DNA from: SAR86 cluster bacterium AG-313-D11
Lineage (GTDB): Bacteria; Pseudomonadota; Gammaproteobacteria; Magnimaribacterales; D2472
Length of the DNA: 64,000 nt
Assembly (NCBI GenBank): GCA_003284215.1
Contig: QBVW01000001.1
Span: forward strand, 1 to 64,000
Direction of reading: 5' to 3'
Position 1 is the stretch's first letter. Each line of letters opens with the position of its first letter. The position numbers and the translations under genes are program-made. Below are positions 51,068 to 60,531 of the stretch, one piece after another. The notes under the pieces were generated by a model. It was not told the origin of the DNA. It did not search any database and worked only from the letters and a program-made list of their open reading frames with translations.

Positions 51068-52630
51068 ATGAAAAAGTTTCTTTTTTATTTGTTTATCTCT
51101 TTTTGCTTAGATATTTTTGCTCACACAAACTCAATTACAGCAAAGTATCCAGACGAGATGGCTCATTTACCATCTCCTCTGCCAGACAGAGTTGTCTTAA
51201 CATGGAATGATGATCCTGCTTCAACTCAGGTAGTAAATTGGCGAACAGATGTATCTGTTTTGGAAGGCATTGCACAGCTAGCAATAGCAAATTCAAATGG
51301 AAGGGCGCTTGATCCAAAAGAAGTTAAAGCAGAAACAACTTATTTTAAAAGCGACATCAATGAGGCTCATTATCATAGTGTCATATTTAAGAATCTAAAG
51401 TCAGACACTCTCTATGCATATCGAGTTGGAGACGGCATAAATTGGACGGAGTATTATCATTTCAAAACAGCTAGTTCTGAAGCAAAACCTTTTAGCTTTA
51501 TTTATTTTGGTGATGCGCAGAATGAAGTAAAGACTCATTGGTCAAGGGTATTCAGAGAGGCATTCCGAGACGCCCCAAGGGCAGCATTTACACTTCATGC
51601 AGGAGATCTTGTTGATGTTCACAATATGGATTCGCAATGGGGTGAGTGGCATCAAGGACCTGACTGGGTCAACGGAACTATTCCTGTTATTGCAACGCCA
51701 GGAAACCATGAATATCAGAAGGACTCAGAGCTGAAGAGAATATGGACAACCAAAGAGGGCAAAAGGATCAATATTGATATTAAATCTTACAATAATGATA
51801 TTCCAGGAATGCTTATACTTGATATTGAAGATTCCGAGGGTAAAGCAGGAACAATAGATCTTCAGGACTCTGGAAAAATAATAACAGTTGATGAAGGAAT
51901 TGAATTAATAACAGGATTTTCAAAAGATGAACTTGCTGATCAATTTATTTTAGGTGGCAAAGCTCCTTTATATGATCGTCTTAGAAACTCAAGTGGTATT
52001 GAAAAAGTAAGCAGCCACTGGAGACCACAGTTCTCTTTTCCGATTCAAGATGTTCCTGATGAAAGGCTAAAGGAAACCCTATACTACATAGACTATCAAG
52101 GTGTTCGTTTTATATCATTAGACTCCAATATTGCTATTGAGGATCAGGTGAGTTGGTTGAGAAACACTCTTGAAAATAATCTAAATCGTTGGACAGTAAT
52201 CACTTTTCATCATCCATTTTATTCACCTGCTTCTGATCGGGATAACAAAAACATGCGCCAATTATGGAAGCCAATATTAGACGAATTTAAAGTTGATTTA
52301 GTTTTAAGTGGCCATGATCATACTTACGCAAGAACTGGCTTAATTGAAACTAAGAATATTAAAAATATTCCAACAGGTTATCAGCAAGCATATGATCCTA
52401 AGATTGGGACTGTGCACGTAGTCTCCGTCAGTGGCCCCAAAATGTATGAAATTACTAAGGGGAGCTATGCTAAAAAGTTTGGGGAGAATACTCAGCTTTA
52501 TCAAATTATTGATATTGATAAAAATATTCTAAGATTTCGAGCCTATACCGCTACAGGAAAATTATACGATGAGTTTATGCTAGAAAAGCGTCTAGGCAAG
52601 CCAAATTTATTAATAGAATCTAATCCTTAA
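51068..52630 (+). CDS. Purple-acid-phosphatase-like metallophosphoesterase with PAS-like insertion
   Basis: A 520-residue exported enzyme (signal 1-18). An N-terminal fibronectin-III-like domain (about 35-135) precedes the metallophosphoesterase core: YFGDAQ (147-151), LHAGDLVD (177-183), TPGNHEY (210-216), TFHHPFYS and LSGHDHTYART, giving the dinuclear metal site of purple acid phosphatases. Between GNHEY and the next core strand there is an extra segment of about 95 residues (222-318) containing DSGKIITVDEGIELITGFSK, which looks like a PAS domain. It probably releases phosphate from organic esters in the periplasm. Confidence 0.85.
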   Translation: MKKFLFYLFISFCLDIFAHTNSITAKYPDEMAHLPSPLPDRVVLTWNDDPASTQVVNWRTDVSVLEGIAQLAIANSNGRALDPKEVKAETTYFKSDINEAHYHSVIFKNLKSDTLYAYRVGDGINWTEYYHFKTASSEAKPFSFIYFGDAQNEVKTHWSRVFREAFRDAPRAAFTLHAGDLVDVHNMDSQWGEWHQGPDWVNGTIPVIATPGNHEYQKDSELKRIWTTKEGKRINIDIKSYNNDIPGMLILDIEDSEGKAGTIDLQDSGKIITVDEGIELITGFSKDELADQFILGGKAPLYDRLRNSSGIEKVSSHWRPQFSFPIQDVPDERLKETLYYIDYQGVRFISLDSNIAIEDQVSWLRNTLENNLNRWTVITFHHPFYSPASDRDNKNMRQLWKPILDEFKVDLVLSGHDHTYARTGLIETKNIKNIPTGYQQAYDPKIGTVHVVSVSGPKMYEITKGSYAKKFGENTQLYQIIDIDKNILRFRAYTATGKLYDEFMLEKRLGKPNLLIESNP

Positions 52631-52641
52631 AAATTTTTTGT

Positions 52642-53955
52642 ATGGAAAATATTGATAAATCAAAATCAAACATGCAAAAAGTTGCGCTTACAGCTTTAGC
52701 TGGAACCAGCATAGAATGGTATGACTTTTTTCTTTACGGTGCCGCTGCAGCATTAATATTTCCAACAGCTTTTTTTGGTGAAGCCACTCCTTCTACTGCT
52801 TTAATTTTGTCCTTGCTAACTTTTGCAGCTGGTTTTATTGCAAGGCCAATTGGCGGGATTATTTTTGGTCACTATGGCGACAAAGTTGGCAGAAAAAAAA
52901 CTTTAGTTATGGCTTTAATCTTAATGGGAGTATCTTCAACTTTGATAGGCCTATTACCTACATATGCAATGATAGGCATCACCGCACCAATATTACTTAC
53001 TTCACTTCGATTTGCTCAAGGGCTTGCAATTGGCGGACAATGGGGAGGAGCCATGTTGTTAGTTACTGAAAGTGCTCCATCTACTCAAAGAGGCTACTAT
53101 GGTGCTTTTGCTCAAGCTGGAGCTCCTGTAGGGGTAATTCTGGCCAATCTTGCTTTTATAATAACGAGCACACTAGTTTCTGAGGAATCTTTTTATGCTT
53201 GGGGATGGCGTATACCTTTTCTTGCGAGTGCAATTTTAATTGGAATAAGCATGTATATTCAATTAAATCTAGAAGATACGGATGCTTTTCAGGAGCTACA
53301 AGCCTCCAAGCAAGTTGACGAAGATCACAAGGAATCAATAGAGAGATCACCAATACTTGAAGCAATAAGAAAATATCCAAATCGAATCGCATTGGCTGCA
53401 GGTGCCTTCCTATCGATCCAAGTAACTTTTTATATTTTAATAGCTTTTTTGCTTGCATATGGAGTTACAAGCGCAGATATGTCCAGAGATGATATGTTGG
53501 CTGCTGTTTTAATTGCATCAGCGATAATGGTTCCATTGCAATTTATATTTTCATCTTTTTCAGATCGTCATGGAAGAAAGGGTATATTTATGACTGGCGC
53601 AATTCTTACAGGTTTATGGGCCTTTGCGATATTTCCCCTTGTCGACACTGGAAACTTTTGGCTGATCGTTCTGGCTATAACAATTGGCTTAATATTTGTC
53701 GCTATGATGTATGGTCCCCAAGCTGCATTTTTTACAGAGCTGTTTACTACAGAGGTAAGGTATTCCGGAGCAACGTTGGGTTATCAATTTGGAGCAATTT
53801 TAGGAGGAGCATTTGCTCCAACTATCGCAGCTTTTCTTTGGAACAACTATGGAATAGTTTGGGTCTCTGTATATATTTCTTTTGCCTCGTTGCTTACCTT
53901 ATTTTCTGTGATGGCATTAACAGAAACTTTTGAAACTAACTTAAATGAAAAATAA
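52642..53955 (+). CDS. MFS transporter, metabolite:proton symporter (MHS) family
   Basis: A 437-residue protein with 12 predicted membrane helices. The start GTSIEWYDFFLYGAAAALIF and the loop FGHYGDKVGRKKTLV are characteristic of the MHS family (ProP, ShiA, KgtP), proton symporters for carboxylates, betaines or shikimate. The second half repeats the loop as FSDRHGRKG. Substrate is unknown. It follows the phosphoesterase gene by 11 bases, so it might import a product of that enzyme, but this is a guess. Confidence 0.87.
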   Translation: MENIDKSKSNMQKVALTALAGTSIEWYDFFLYGAAAALIFPTAFFGEATPSTALILSLLTFAAGFIARPIGGIIFGHYGDKVGRKKTLVMALILMGVSSTLIGLLPTYAMIGITAPILLTSLRFAQGLAIGGQWGGAMLLVTESAPSTQRGYYGAFAQAGAPVGVILANLAFIITSTLVSEESFYAWGWRIPFLASAILIGISMYIQLNLEDTDAFQELQASKQVDEDHKESIERSPILEAIRKYPNRIALAAGAFLSIQVTFYILIAFLLAYGVTSADMSRDDMLAAVLIASAIMVPLQFIFSSFSDRHGRKGIFMTGAILTGLWAFAIFPLVDTGNFWLIVLAITIGLIFVAMMYGPQAAFFTELFTTEVRYSGATLGYQFGAILGGAFAPTIAAFLWNNYGIVWVSVYISFASLLTLFSVMALTETFETNLNEK

Positions 53956-53989
53956 TATGTTGCGATGCATAAATTTAAAAGACTAACAA

Positions 53990-56794
53990 TCAATCATTCA
54001 TGGCTGCCCATGAAAAGAAATCACTATCCTTGAAATCCTTGCCTCTAAGCTGAACATTAATATTCATCAATTTTCCATCAAAGGTCATTGAGTTGTTCAG
54101 GTCAACTAAATCTTGTTTTGTTGAGCCCGCTATATATTTTTTGACTTGTTCTTGGGTATCAAATAAGTAATTGCCTTGTTGCCAATCATAAACATAGCCA
54201 CCAGACTCGACATAAATATTTTCCGGCTTTTGATTCATATCATCTAAAATTGCTTTTTTAGTACCTTCAACCGTTTTCTCATTTATTTTTTCAAGAGCAA
54301 TAGCAAATCCATACTGAAAATTAATAATTTTCTCTTTAAGACTTTGTAAGTCTGTGTTGTCACTAATAATTACCATTGATATTGCTGGATATTCCCTTAT
54401 TCTGCTCTCAAAGCTATTGACCACATATCCAACTTGTTGGTCAGTTCGCAAGCTATTGAAGAAAGTAGGAGCTAGTAGTTTATTTAAAATTCTAAATTGG
54501 CTAAATACTTTCAGTGATTTCTCTGGATAAATGCTTATATCAACCATTCCTATGCCATCTCTAGGAATGCTAACTTTCTTCATTCTAGAAGTGCCAGTCT
54601 TAACATTGAAATTATCCTCAAGATGCCATGGATCAGTTGCTGTAGTTGCACCCAGTAGATCTCTTGAATCAGATGCGAATAATTTAAATTCATCCGGTGA
54701 AAAAAGACCATGTCCGTATATGTCAAGAAAGATAGACTGATTTAATTTTTTTTGGAAAATTTCAACATCTGCAAGCTGAAAATTATTTAAAGCATTAAGA
54801 ATTTGTTTTTTTGAATATATATTCGGCGGTCGTTTGATTGCATTATCTGTGTACCAATCTAATTGGTCGGAAACATCTTGCTCATCAAAACCTTCCCAAT
54901 AATCTTGCAAAATTTTAGTTGCATTTTTAAAGGTTCTTTCATCTGGCGCGAACTCAGAATATTTCTGTATTAGTTGTTTCGCATACTGAATTTGTTTACT
55001 GCTTCTTCCGTAGAATCTAAATATCATATTGCCCTGATCATCCGGAGATGGATCCAAAGCTATGCCTCGTTTATATGCCCTCTGATAAAACCTTCTATTT
55101 TTTTGAATAAACATCACAGTCAATAAACCAGAAGCAATGTAGTTCTCTAGACTGATAATAGGTAATTCAGAAATTAGGCCAATTTGGAGCATGCTTTCTT
55201 TGCCGCTGAAGTTTTGAGTATGTGATAAATAAGCTTGGACACCTTCTGATGAAAATACTTTTTGAGGAGTCTCAAACCCAGCAAGTATTTTATTAGAAGC
55301 AGCATCATCATCTTCAATTAATTCAGCTGCAGGTATGGCAAGAGCATATTGAGATTTTTCCCAATTTAGAAAATCTGAATCTTTAATATCTTCAACTCTA
55401 TATCCTCCATCAGCAAATTGAAGTTGCTGATTGATTTCTTCATTTGGACCTACATGATAGATTCTGACATTTTCTGGTTTCATTTGACTCAATACGCTGA
55501 GGATGAGATCCGCATCAAAATCCTCAGTTACATATTCATATTCAATCAAATGAACTGGTTCTATTTCAAAAATGCGTTCAGTCAAGGTCAATGCAGCTTG
55601 CAATGGGGGCAGGCTTGAATAATTATCATATGCGATGTTGTTAGTTGCTTTCAGTTCGTTGTAATGATCGAGTGTTACGCCGTTTTCACTTATCATATTT
55701 AAGTAATTGAAAATCATAGAAATAATATCGTCCTTATTTTTTTCACCAAACTCGGTAAGGTTTACGTCAATAAACATAGAGCCATCGAAACCCCAAACAT
55801 CTGGTAAAAATGATGCCTGACCGCCTTGGATATATCCTTCATCGTCTAATTTCCCCATTAAAGAATTTTTTTCTTGAGAATTTAAAATTTTTGCTAGATA
55901 TTGATTAGGTTTTTTCTTCCAATCACTTAAATTATTTTTTATAGGAAATTCAAGGCCAATCCCAGATGATTTTTCCTTGCTTTTTATGTATATATTCTTC
56001 TTAAGATTGGTGGATAAATATGCTGGGATATTAATTCTCTGCCTATCGATTTTTTTATTTTTGATGCCGGCAAAGTATTTTTTTGCAAGTCGTTTTAGCT
56101 TCTGTGGAGATTCATTCCCAACAAGAACTAATTTCATAATATTGGAAGAATAGTATTGATTATAAAAATCTTTTAATTCTTTTAATAAAGTTTCTCTTTT
56201 TGCTGATAGCGTTTCTTTATTTCCCACACCTAAGAGAATACGAGGATGATTGGGGTTGCCGGTCATTGAAGCTGCCCTTGATCTTATGAAGGGTTCAGAT
56301 TGCCTTCTGAGAAGCCACTCAGAATTAACTGCATTAATTTCTTTTTCGACCATGTCACCATTAAATAAAGGGGCCTTAATTGCTGAGCTTAATCTATCTA
56401 GTGCATCAGGAAATTTATCGCTGTTGATAGAAAAAAGATAAGTTGTCTGCTGTGCAGCTGTATAGGCATTTGTTTGCCCACCATTTTCACTTATAAATTG
56501 CATATATTCATTTGGCGATTTATATTTTTCAGAGCCCATGAAAATCATATGCTCAAGAAAATGTGCTATTCCTTGAGCATTTTTTGGATCTTGAAATTGA
56601 CCAACTTCAACACTTAGAGTTGCTGCAGATGTAGCAAGACTTGGATCACTTACAGTGATGACCTCTATTCCATTTTTCAGAGTAAAAGTTTCATATTCTC
56701 TAGAATCTGCTGGGCTTTTATTAACAGTTCCTGCCTCAGCTATCAAGGGAATGAGGAGAAAGAATACACTCAATCTTTTTAGTTTATATTTCAT
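53990..56794 (-). CDS. Exported M16 zinc peptidase (pitrilysin/insulinase family)
   Basis: From the ATG at 56794 the protein is 934 residues; the ORF start at 56848 adds 18 residues before the signal peptide MKYKLKRLSVFFLLIPLIAEAG. The inverted zinc motif is HFLEHMIFMGSEKY (HxxEH), with the third ligand Glu in EKEINAVNSEW. Four M16 domains follow, as in pitrilysin (PtrA). It degrades peptides in the periplasm. The C-terminal copy lacks the zinc motif, as usual. Confidence 0.9.
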   Translation of the reverse strand: MKYKLKRLSVFFLLIPLIAEAGTVNKSPADSREYETFTLKNGIEVITVSDPSLATSAATLSVEVGQFQDPKNAQGIAHFLEHMIFMGSEKYKSPNEYMQFISENGGQTNAYTAAQQTTYLFSINSDKFPDALDRLSSAIKAPLFNGDMVEKEINAVNSEWLLRRQSEPFIRSRAASMTGNPNHPRILLGVGNKETLSAKRETLLKELKDFYNQYYSSNIMKLVLVGNESPQKLKRLAKKYFAGIKNKKIDRQRINIPAYLSTNLKKNIYIKSKEKSSGIGLEFPIKNNLSDWKKKPNQYLAKILNSQEKNSLMGKLDDEGYIQGGQASFLPDVWGFDGSMFIDVNLTEFGEKNKDDIISMIFNYLNMISENGVTLDHYNELKATNNIAYDNYSSLPPLQAALTLTERIFEIEPVHLIEYEYVTEDFDADLILSVLSQMKPENVRIYHVGPNEEINQQLQFADGGYRVEDIKDSDFLNWEKSQYALAIPAAELIEDDDAASNKILAGFETPQKVFSSEGVQAYLSHTQNFSGKESMLQIGLISELPIISLENYIASGLLTVMFIQKNRRFYQRAYKRGIALDPSPDDQGNMIFRFYGRSSKQIQYAKQLIQKYSEFAPDERTFKNATKILQDYWEGFDEQDVSDQLDWYTDNAIKRPPNIYSKKQILNALNNFQLADVEIFQKKLNQSIFLDIYGHGLFSPDEFKLFASDSRDLLGATTATDPWHLEDNFNVKTGTSRMKKVSIPRDGIGMVDISIYPEKSLKVFSQFRILNKLLAPTFFNSLRTDQQVGYVVNSFESRIREYPAISMVIISDNTDLQSLKEKIINFQYGFAIALEKINEKTVEGTKKAILDDMNQKPENIYVESGGYVYDWQQGNYLFDTQEQVKKYIAGSTKQDLVDLNNSMTFDGKLMNINVQLRGKDFKDSDFFSWAAMND

Positions 56795-56957
56795 ATTATT
56801 TTTATTATTCAACACTTTATTTATATTTTTTATTAGAGCATCAAGCATAAGCTCAAATAATAAGTTCCTTTTAAGTATATAGCTTAATAGAAATATTATT
56901 TTTAAGGGATTAAAAAATATAGATTTTATGAAACTTATTTTATAAGATTATATAAAT

Positions 56958-57031
56958 TGCAAAGGGGTGGTTTTAACCTGAGATCTATATGAAACCCTTT
57001 GAACCTGATCCATACAATAATGGCGGAGGAA
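56958..57031 (+). promoter_or_regulatory. TPP riboswitch (THI element)
   Basis: Conserved elements occur in order: GGGGTG, the CTGAGA motif (HMP pocket), ACCCTTTGAACCTGATC, and the 3' element GGCGGAGGAA. The spacing and P3 stem GGTTTTAACC fit the THI box. The 3' element contains GGAGGA (57025-57030), the Shine-Dalgarno of the receptor gene whose ATG follows five bases later. Thiamine pyrophosphate binding would therefore hide the ribosome site and repress translation. No terminator is needed or seen. Confidence 0.93.
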
Positions 57032-57035
57032 TTGC

Positions 57036-59141
57036 ATGCAAATCTATAAAAGTATTTTTTTTTCACTTCTCTTTATATTTATAAGCATTGATTTGTTGAC
57101 TGAGGATGTTGAGGAAATAATTGTAAAGGGAAATTGGCGGGAATCTTCAGCGCTTCAGAAAAGCTCTAGCATTGTTATTCTTAATAAAAAAATTCTAGAA
57201 TCTCAACCAGTAAAACATTTTGAAAATCTTTCATATTTAGTTCCAAATCTTAATTTTGCTGCAAGTGACTCTAGAGCTAGACATTTTCAAATCAGAGGAA
57301 TTGGCGAGAGATCTGGATATGAAAGAACTCCAAATTCTGCGGTTGGATTTTTAATAGATGATATTGATTACTCAGGTCAAGGCGGCATAGCAACAACTTT
57401 TGATTTAGAACAAATTGAAGTTCATAGAGGGCCTCAAGGCTCTAGAATTGGTTCTAATGCAATGGCTGGCTTGATTTATTTAAAAACAAAAGAGCCAACT
57501 GAAAAATTTGAGGCAATCAGTGAGCTTACTTCAGGAACTTTTAATACCTTAAATGCAGGGATTGCATTTGGAGGGCCAACTAACTTCAGTGACAATCTTT
57601 CGTATAGACTTGCCCTCAGAAAAGATTATTCAGATGGATTTAGAAAGAACTTGTATTCAGGCAAATCAGATACATCGAAAAAAGATGAAAGCACCTATCG
57701 TCTAAAAATTGACTGGGATTTCTCAGATAAAACAATATTCAAGTTTCTTATTACTCAAATAGACCTAAATGATCCTGCAGATATATGGGCAATTGATGGA
57801 AGCTTGAATACCCTTTCAGATAGGCCCGGAATGGATTCTCAAAAGACAAATGCGTATGGAATAAAAATCTTTCACCAGCTTAGTGGAAAAGAATTTCAAA
57901 GCTTAAGTAGCATGACCGATTCAGATATTGTTATCAGTTACGATGCAGATTGGGGCAACCCATTATCTCATGCGCCATATATTTATGACTATTTTTCAGA
58001 AACTATAAGAAATAGAAAGACTATTGCCCAGGAATTTAGATTAGTTTCAGATTCAGTTGATTTTGATTTAAATAAAAAGACTGAATGGGTTATTGGCATT
58101 AGTTACTTTGATGTTACCGAAGGCAATTATAAAAAGGATGACGGAGTATATGGGGACCCATCTGATCCCTTCGGCCCTTATTTCAGTGAATCTCTATTTT
58201 CAAGCAAATTTTCTTCTGAAAGTTTCTCACTTTTTGGAAATTTAGATTACTTTATAAATGAATCTTTAAAGTTTTCAATGGGAGCCCGATGGGAAAATTA
58301 TGAATCACAATATGCAGATTCATTGGGCGAGTTATTTAATCCATCAGATAAAATGTCAGGTGGAAAAATTTCTCTTAATAAAAATTTAAATGATAGCTCT
58401 AATATTTTTATAAGCATTGCAAGAGGTTTCAATCATGGAGGATTTAACCTTAATCTTGGCCTGGCACCATCATCCAAAAATAGTAACTTGTATTATGATC
58501 CTGAATTTTTAACGAATTACGAAATTGGATTTAATTCTCAGCTCTTTTATAAGATGATGAGTGTCTCTGCTGTAATTTTTTATTCTGATAGAGATGACCA
58601 GCAAGTTTTAATATCTACTCAAGTTGATCCAACAGACCCAAATACATTCTCTTTTTTAACTCAGAATGCTGCGGAAGGAATAAATAAAGGAGTAGAGCTT
58701 AATCTTGATATGAAGCTATCAGAGTCTATATATATCTTTTCAAGATTTGGCCTACTGCAAACAGATATCAATAATTGGAAGTCTAGACCTGATTTGGAGG
58801 GCAGGGCTCAAGCGCATGCACCTAAAAAAAGTTTCGCATTAGGAATTAATTGGTCCATAACAGACAGAGCATCTTTATCGATCGATTTAGTTGGCAAAAG
58901 CAGCTTTTATTATTCTGATTCTCACGATAATCAATCAAAGTCATATTCATTAACAAATATAAATTATGATTATTCAATTGGACGGTGGACATACTCTATT
59001 TGGGCTCGAAATGTATTTGATGAATATTATTCAGTTCGTGGTTTTTATTTTGGAAATGAAGCTCCCGATTTCAAAGACACTCTATACGAGCGACATGGTG
59101 ATCCAAGGCATCTAGGCCTTACAGCGAGATATGATTTTTAA
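57036..59141 (+). CDS. TonB-dependent outer-membrane receptor, thiamine or precursor uptake
   Basis: A 701-residue receptor: signal sequence, TonB-box-like EEIIVKG, plug domain (SYLVPNLNFAASDSRARHFQ, EVHRGPQGSRIGSNAMAG), and a beta-barrel ending in ARYDF with terminal Phe. The TPP riboswitch, with its Shine-Dalgarno inside, and the PnuT-like and kinase genes downstream indicate uptake of thiamine or a pyrimidine precursor. This agrees with receptors predicted as thiamine transporters in other proteobacteria by the same riboswitch. It overlaps the next gene by 11 bases. Confidence 0.88.
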   Translation: MQIYKSIFFSLLFIFISIDLLTEDVEEIIVKGNWRESSALQKSSSIVILNKKILESQPVKHFENLSYLVPNLNFAASDSRARHFQIRGIGERSGYERTPNSAVGFLIDDIDYSGQGGIATTFDLEQIEVHRGPQGSRIGSNAMAGLIYLKTKEPTEKFEAISELTSGTFNTLNAGIAFGGPTNFSDNLSYRLALRKDYSDGFRKNLYSGKSDTSKKDESTYRLKIDWDFSDKTIFKFLITQIDLNDPADIWAIDGSLNTLSDRPGMDSQKTNAYGIKIFHQLSGKEFQSLSSMTDSDIVISYDADWGNPLSHAPYIYDYFSETIRNRKTIAQEFRLVSDSVDFDLNKKTEWVIGISYFDVTEGNYKKDDGVYGDPSDPFGPYFSESLFSSKFSSESFSLFGNLDYFINESLKFSMGARWENYESQYADSLGELFNPSDKMSGGKISLNKNLNDSSNIFISIARGFNHGGFNLNLGLAPSSKNSNLYYDPEFLTNYEIGFNSQLFYKMMSVSAVIFYSDRDDQQVLISTQVDPTDPNTFSFLTQNAAEGINKGVELNLDMKLSESIYIFSRFGLLQTDINNWKSRPDLEGRAQAHAPKKSFALGINWSITDRASLSIDLVGKSSFYYSDSHDNQSKSYSLTNINYDYSIGRWTYSIWARNVFDEYYSVRGFYFGNEAPDFKDTLYERHGDPRHLGLTARYDF

Positions 59142-59730
59142 CTATATTTTTCAGAATTGGATTGAGATATCAGCGGTTATTCTTGCAATCTTATATCTTG
59201 TCTTAGCGGTCAAACAGAATATTTTATGTTGGGTCTGCGGAATTATTAGCTCGGCTTTATACTTTTTTATAATGCGCTCAGCTGGATTGTACATGGAGGC
59301 ATATTTACAAATTTTTTATGTCTTCATGGGTTTTTATGGTTGGTCACAATGGAAAAAGGAAACAATAAATAAAGAAAATTTTGTTGTACATACTTGGAGT
59401 AAATTACATCATTTTTTTGCTCTTTCAATGATATTAATACTGTCATTTCTTTCGGGCACTTTGCTAAGCACATTCACAGATTCATCACTTCCATTCCTAG
59501 ATGCCTTAGTGACTTGGGGAGCAGTAGTGGCAACTTACATGGTCGCAAAAAAATTGCTCGAAAATTGGCTATATTGGTTAGTTGTTGATTCAATTTCAAT
59601 ACTATTGTTTATTTCAAGAGATCTTTGGCTCACAGCATGTTTGTTTGGAATTTATATAGTAATAATAATGTTTGGCTTTCGTTCGTGGAGGCAAGCTCTG
59701 AAGGAGAATGATGCAGTCAACCATAGATAA
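59131..59730 (+). CDS. pnuT: PnuC-family inner-membrane transporter (PnuT-like, thiamine)
   Basis: A 199-residue membrane protein of the PnuC family, with about seven hydrophobic segments and the W-rich motifs FYVFMGFYGWSQW and ENWLYWLVVDSISI. PnuC members carry unphosphorylated vitamins by facilitated diffusion; the PnuT branch carries thiamine and is typically TPP-riboswitch controlled. Location between the riboswitch-controlled receptor and the kinase supports thiamine. It starts inside the receptor gene and overlaps the kinase gene by 23 bases. Confidence 0.88.
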   Translation: MIFNYIFQNWIEISAVILAILYLVLAVKQNILCWVCGIISSALYFFIMRSAGLYMEAYLQIFYVFMGFYGWSQWKKETINKENFVVHTWSKLHHFFALSMILILSFLSGTLLSTFTDSSLPFLDALVTWGAVVATYMVAKKLLENWLYWLVVDSISILLFISRDLWLTACLFGIYIVIIMFGFRSWRQALKENDAVNHR

Positions 59731-60511
59731 AATTAAATCTATTCCTGGGAAGTGTATTTTAGAGCGTGAGCTATCTTTAAGCTCAATTTCAAATATTTAT
59801 TTAGGTGTTCTCAATGATGTTCAGGCGGTTATAAGATTGGATCTTTTCGCTGCTTCAAGACTAGCAATTGATCGGCAGCATGAAGAAAATATACTCAAGG
59901 ATATCCGTCACTTAGACCTTGCCCCAAAAGTGCTTTATAGCGATATTTCAGCAGGCATCTTGATATGGGAGTATATTCCTGAGGCTAAATCTCCTTTTGC
60001 CGGAAAGAAATTTAATTCAGACACTTTATATCAATTAGGTAGCTGTCTTTATTCTCTTCACAGCCATCCAATTCCTCAGAATTCTGTAGATATATTCTCT
60101 AATTCAATGGCTTTATATCAAAGTTTGCTGGATGACCCATCTGAGAAAAATTTATTTAATAAAGCATTAGATTTATATAAAGAATTATTGCGTGATAGGG
60201 CAAATAAAGTGCTTTCGCATAATGATTTACATCAGGGGAATCTACTCTGGAACCAAAAATATTATTTCCTAGATTGGGAATACGCTGGAGTGAATCATCC
60301 ATGCTTTGATATCGCCTACATGGTTAAGAGTTTGCAATTGAATCAAAGTCAAATCAATAAAATGTCGCTTGGATATAAATTTGGCAACAAGCTTTTTCAT
60401 AGAGACAAACTGCATCAATGGATTGAATTTATTGATTATCTAGATGAGATTTGGAAGATATCTCTTGCAAAGATTTTAAAGAATAAAATTATCAGAAATA
60501 CCAAAGACTAA
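59708..60511 (+). CDS. Aminoglycoside-phosphotransferase-fold kinase, probably thiamine kinase
   Basis: A 267-residue kinase-like protein. The catalytic loop is LSHNDLHQGNLLW and the metal-binding motif is FLDWEYAGVNHPCFDIAY, the choline/aminoglycoside/thiamine kinase pattern. Two ATGs are adjacent (59708, 59711); AAGGAG at 59701-59706 favours the second. Phosphorylation would trap the thiamine that PnuT brings in. In E. coli ThiK has this fold. Choline or other amino alcohols are possible, but the operon favours thiamine. Confidence 0.82.
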   Translation: MMQSTIDKIKSIPGKCILERELSLSSISNIYLGVLNDVQAVIRLDLFAASRLAIDRQHEENILKDIRHLDLAPKVLYSDISAGILIWEYIPEAKSPFAGKKFNSDTLYQLGSCLYSLHSHPIPQNSVDIFSNSMALYQSLLDDPSEKNLFNKALDLYKELLRDRANKVLSHNDLHQGNLLWNQKYYFLDWEYAGVNHPCFDIAYMVKSLQLNQSQINKMSLGYKFGNKLFHRDKLHQWIEFIDYLDEIWKISLAKILKNKIIRNTKD

Positions 60512-60531
60512 ATTTTTGGCATAATTAGTAG

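Noticed and set aside
53616-53933. Plus-strand 105-residue Cys/Ser-rich ORF within the MFS gene
   Set aside because: A +1 frame shadow of the transporter; the transporter frame has clear motifs on both sides.
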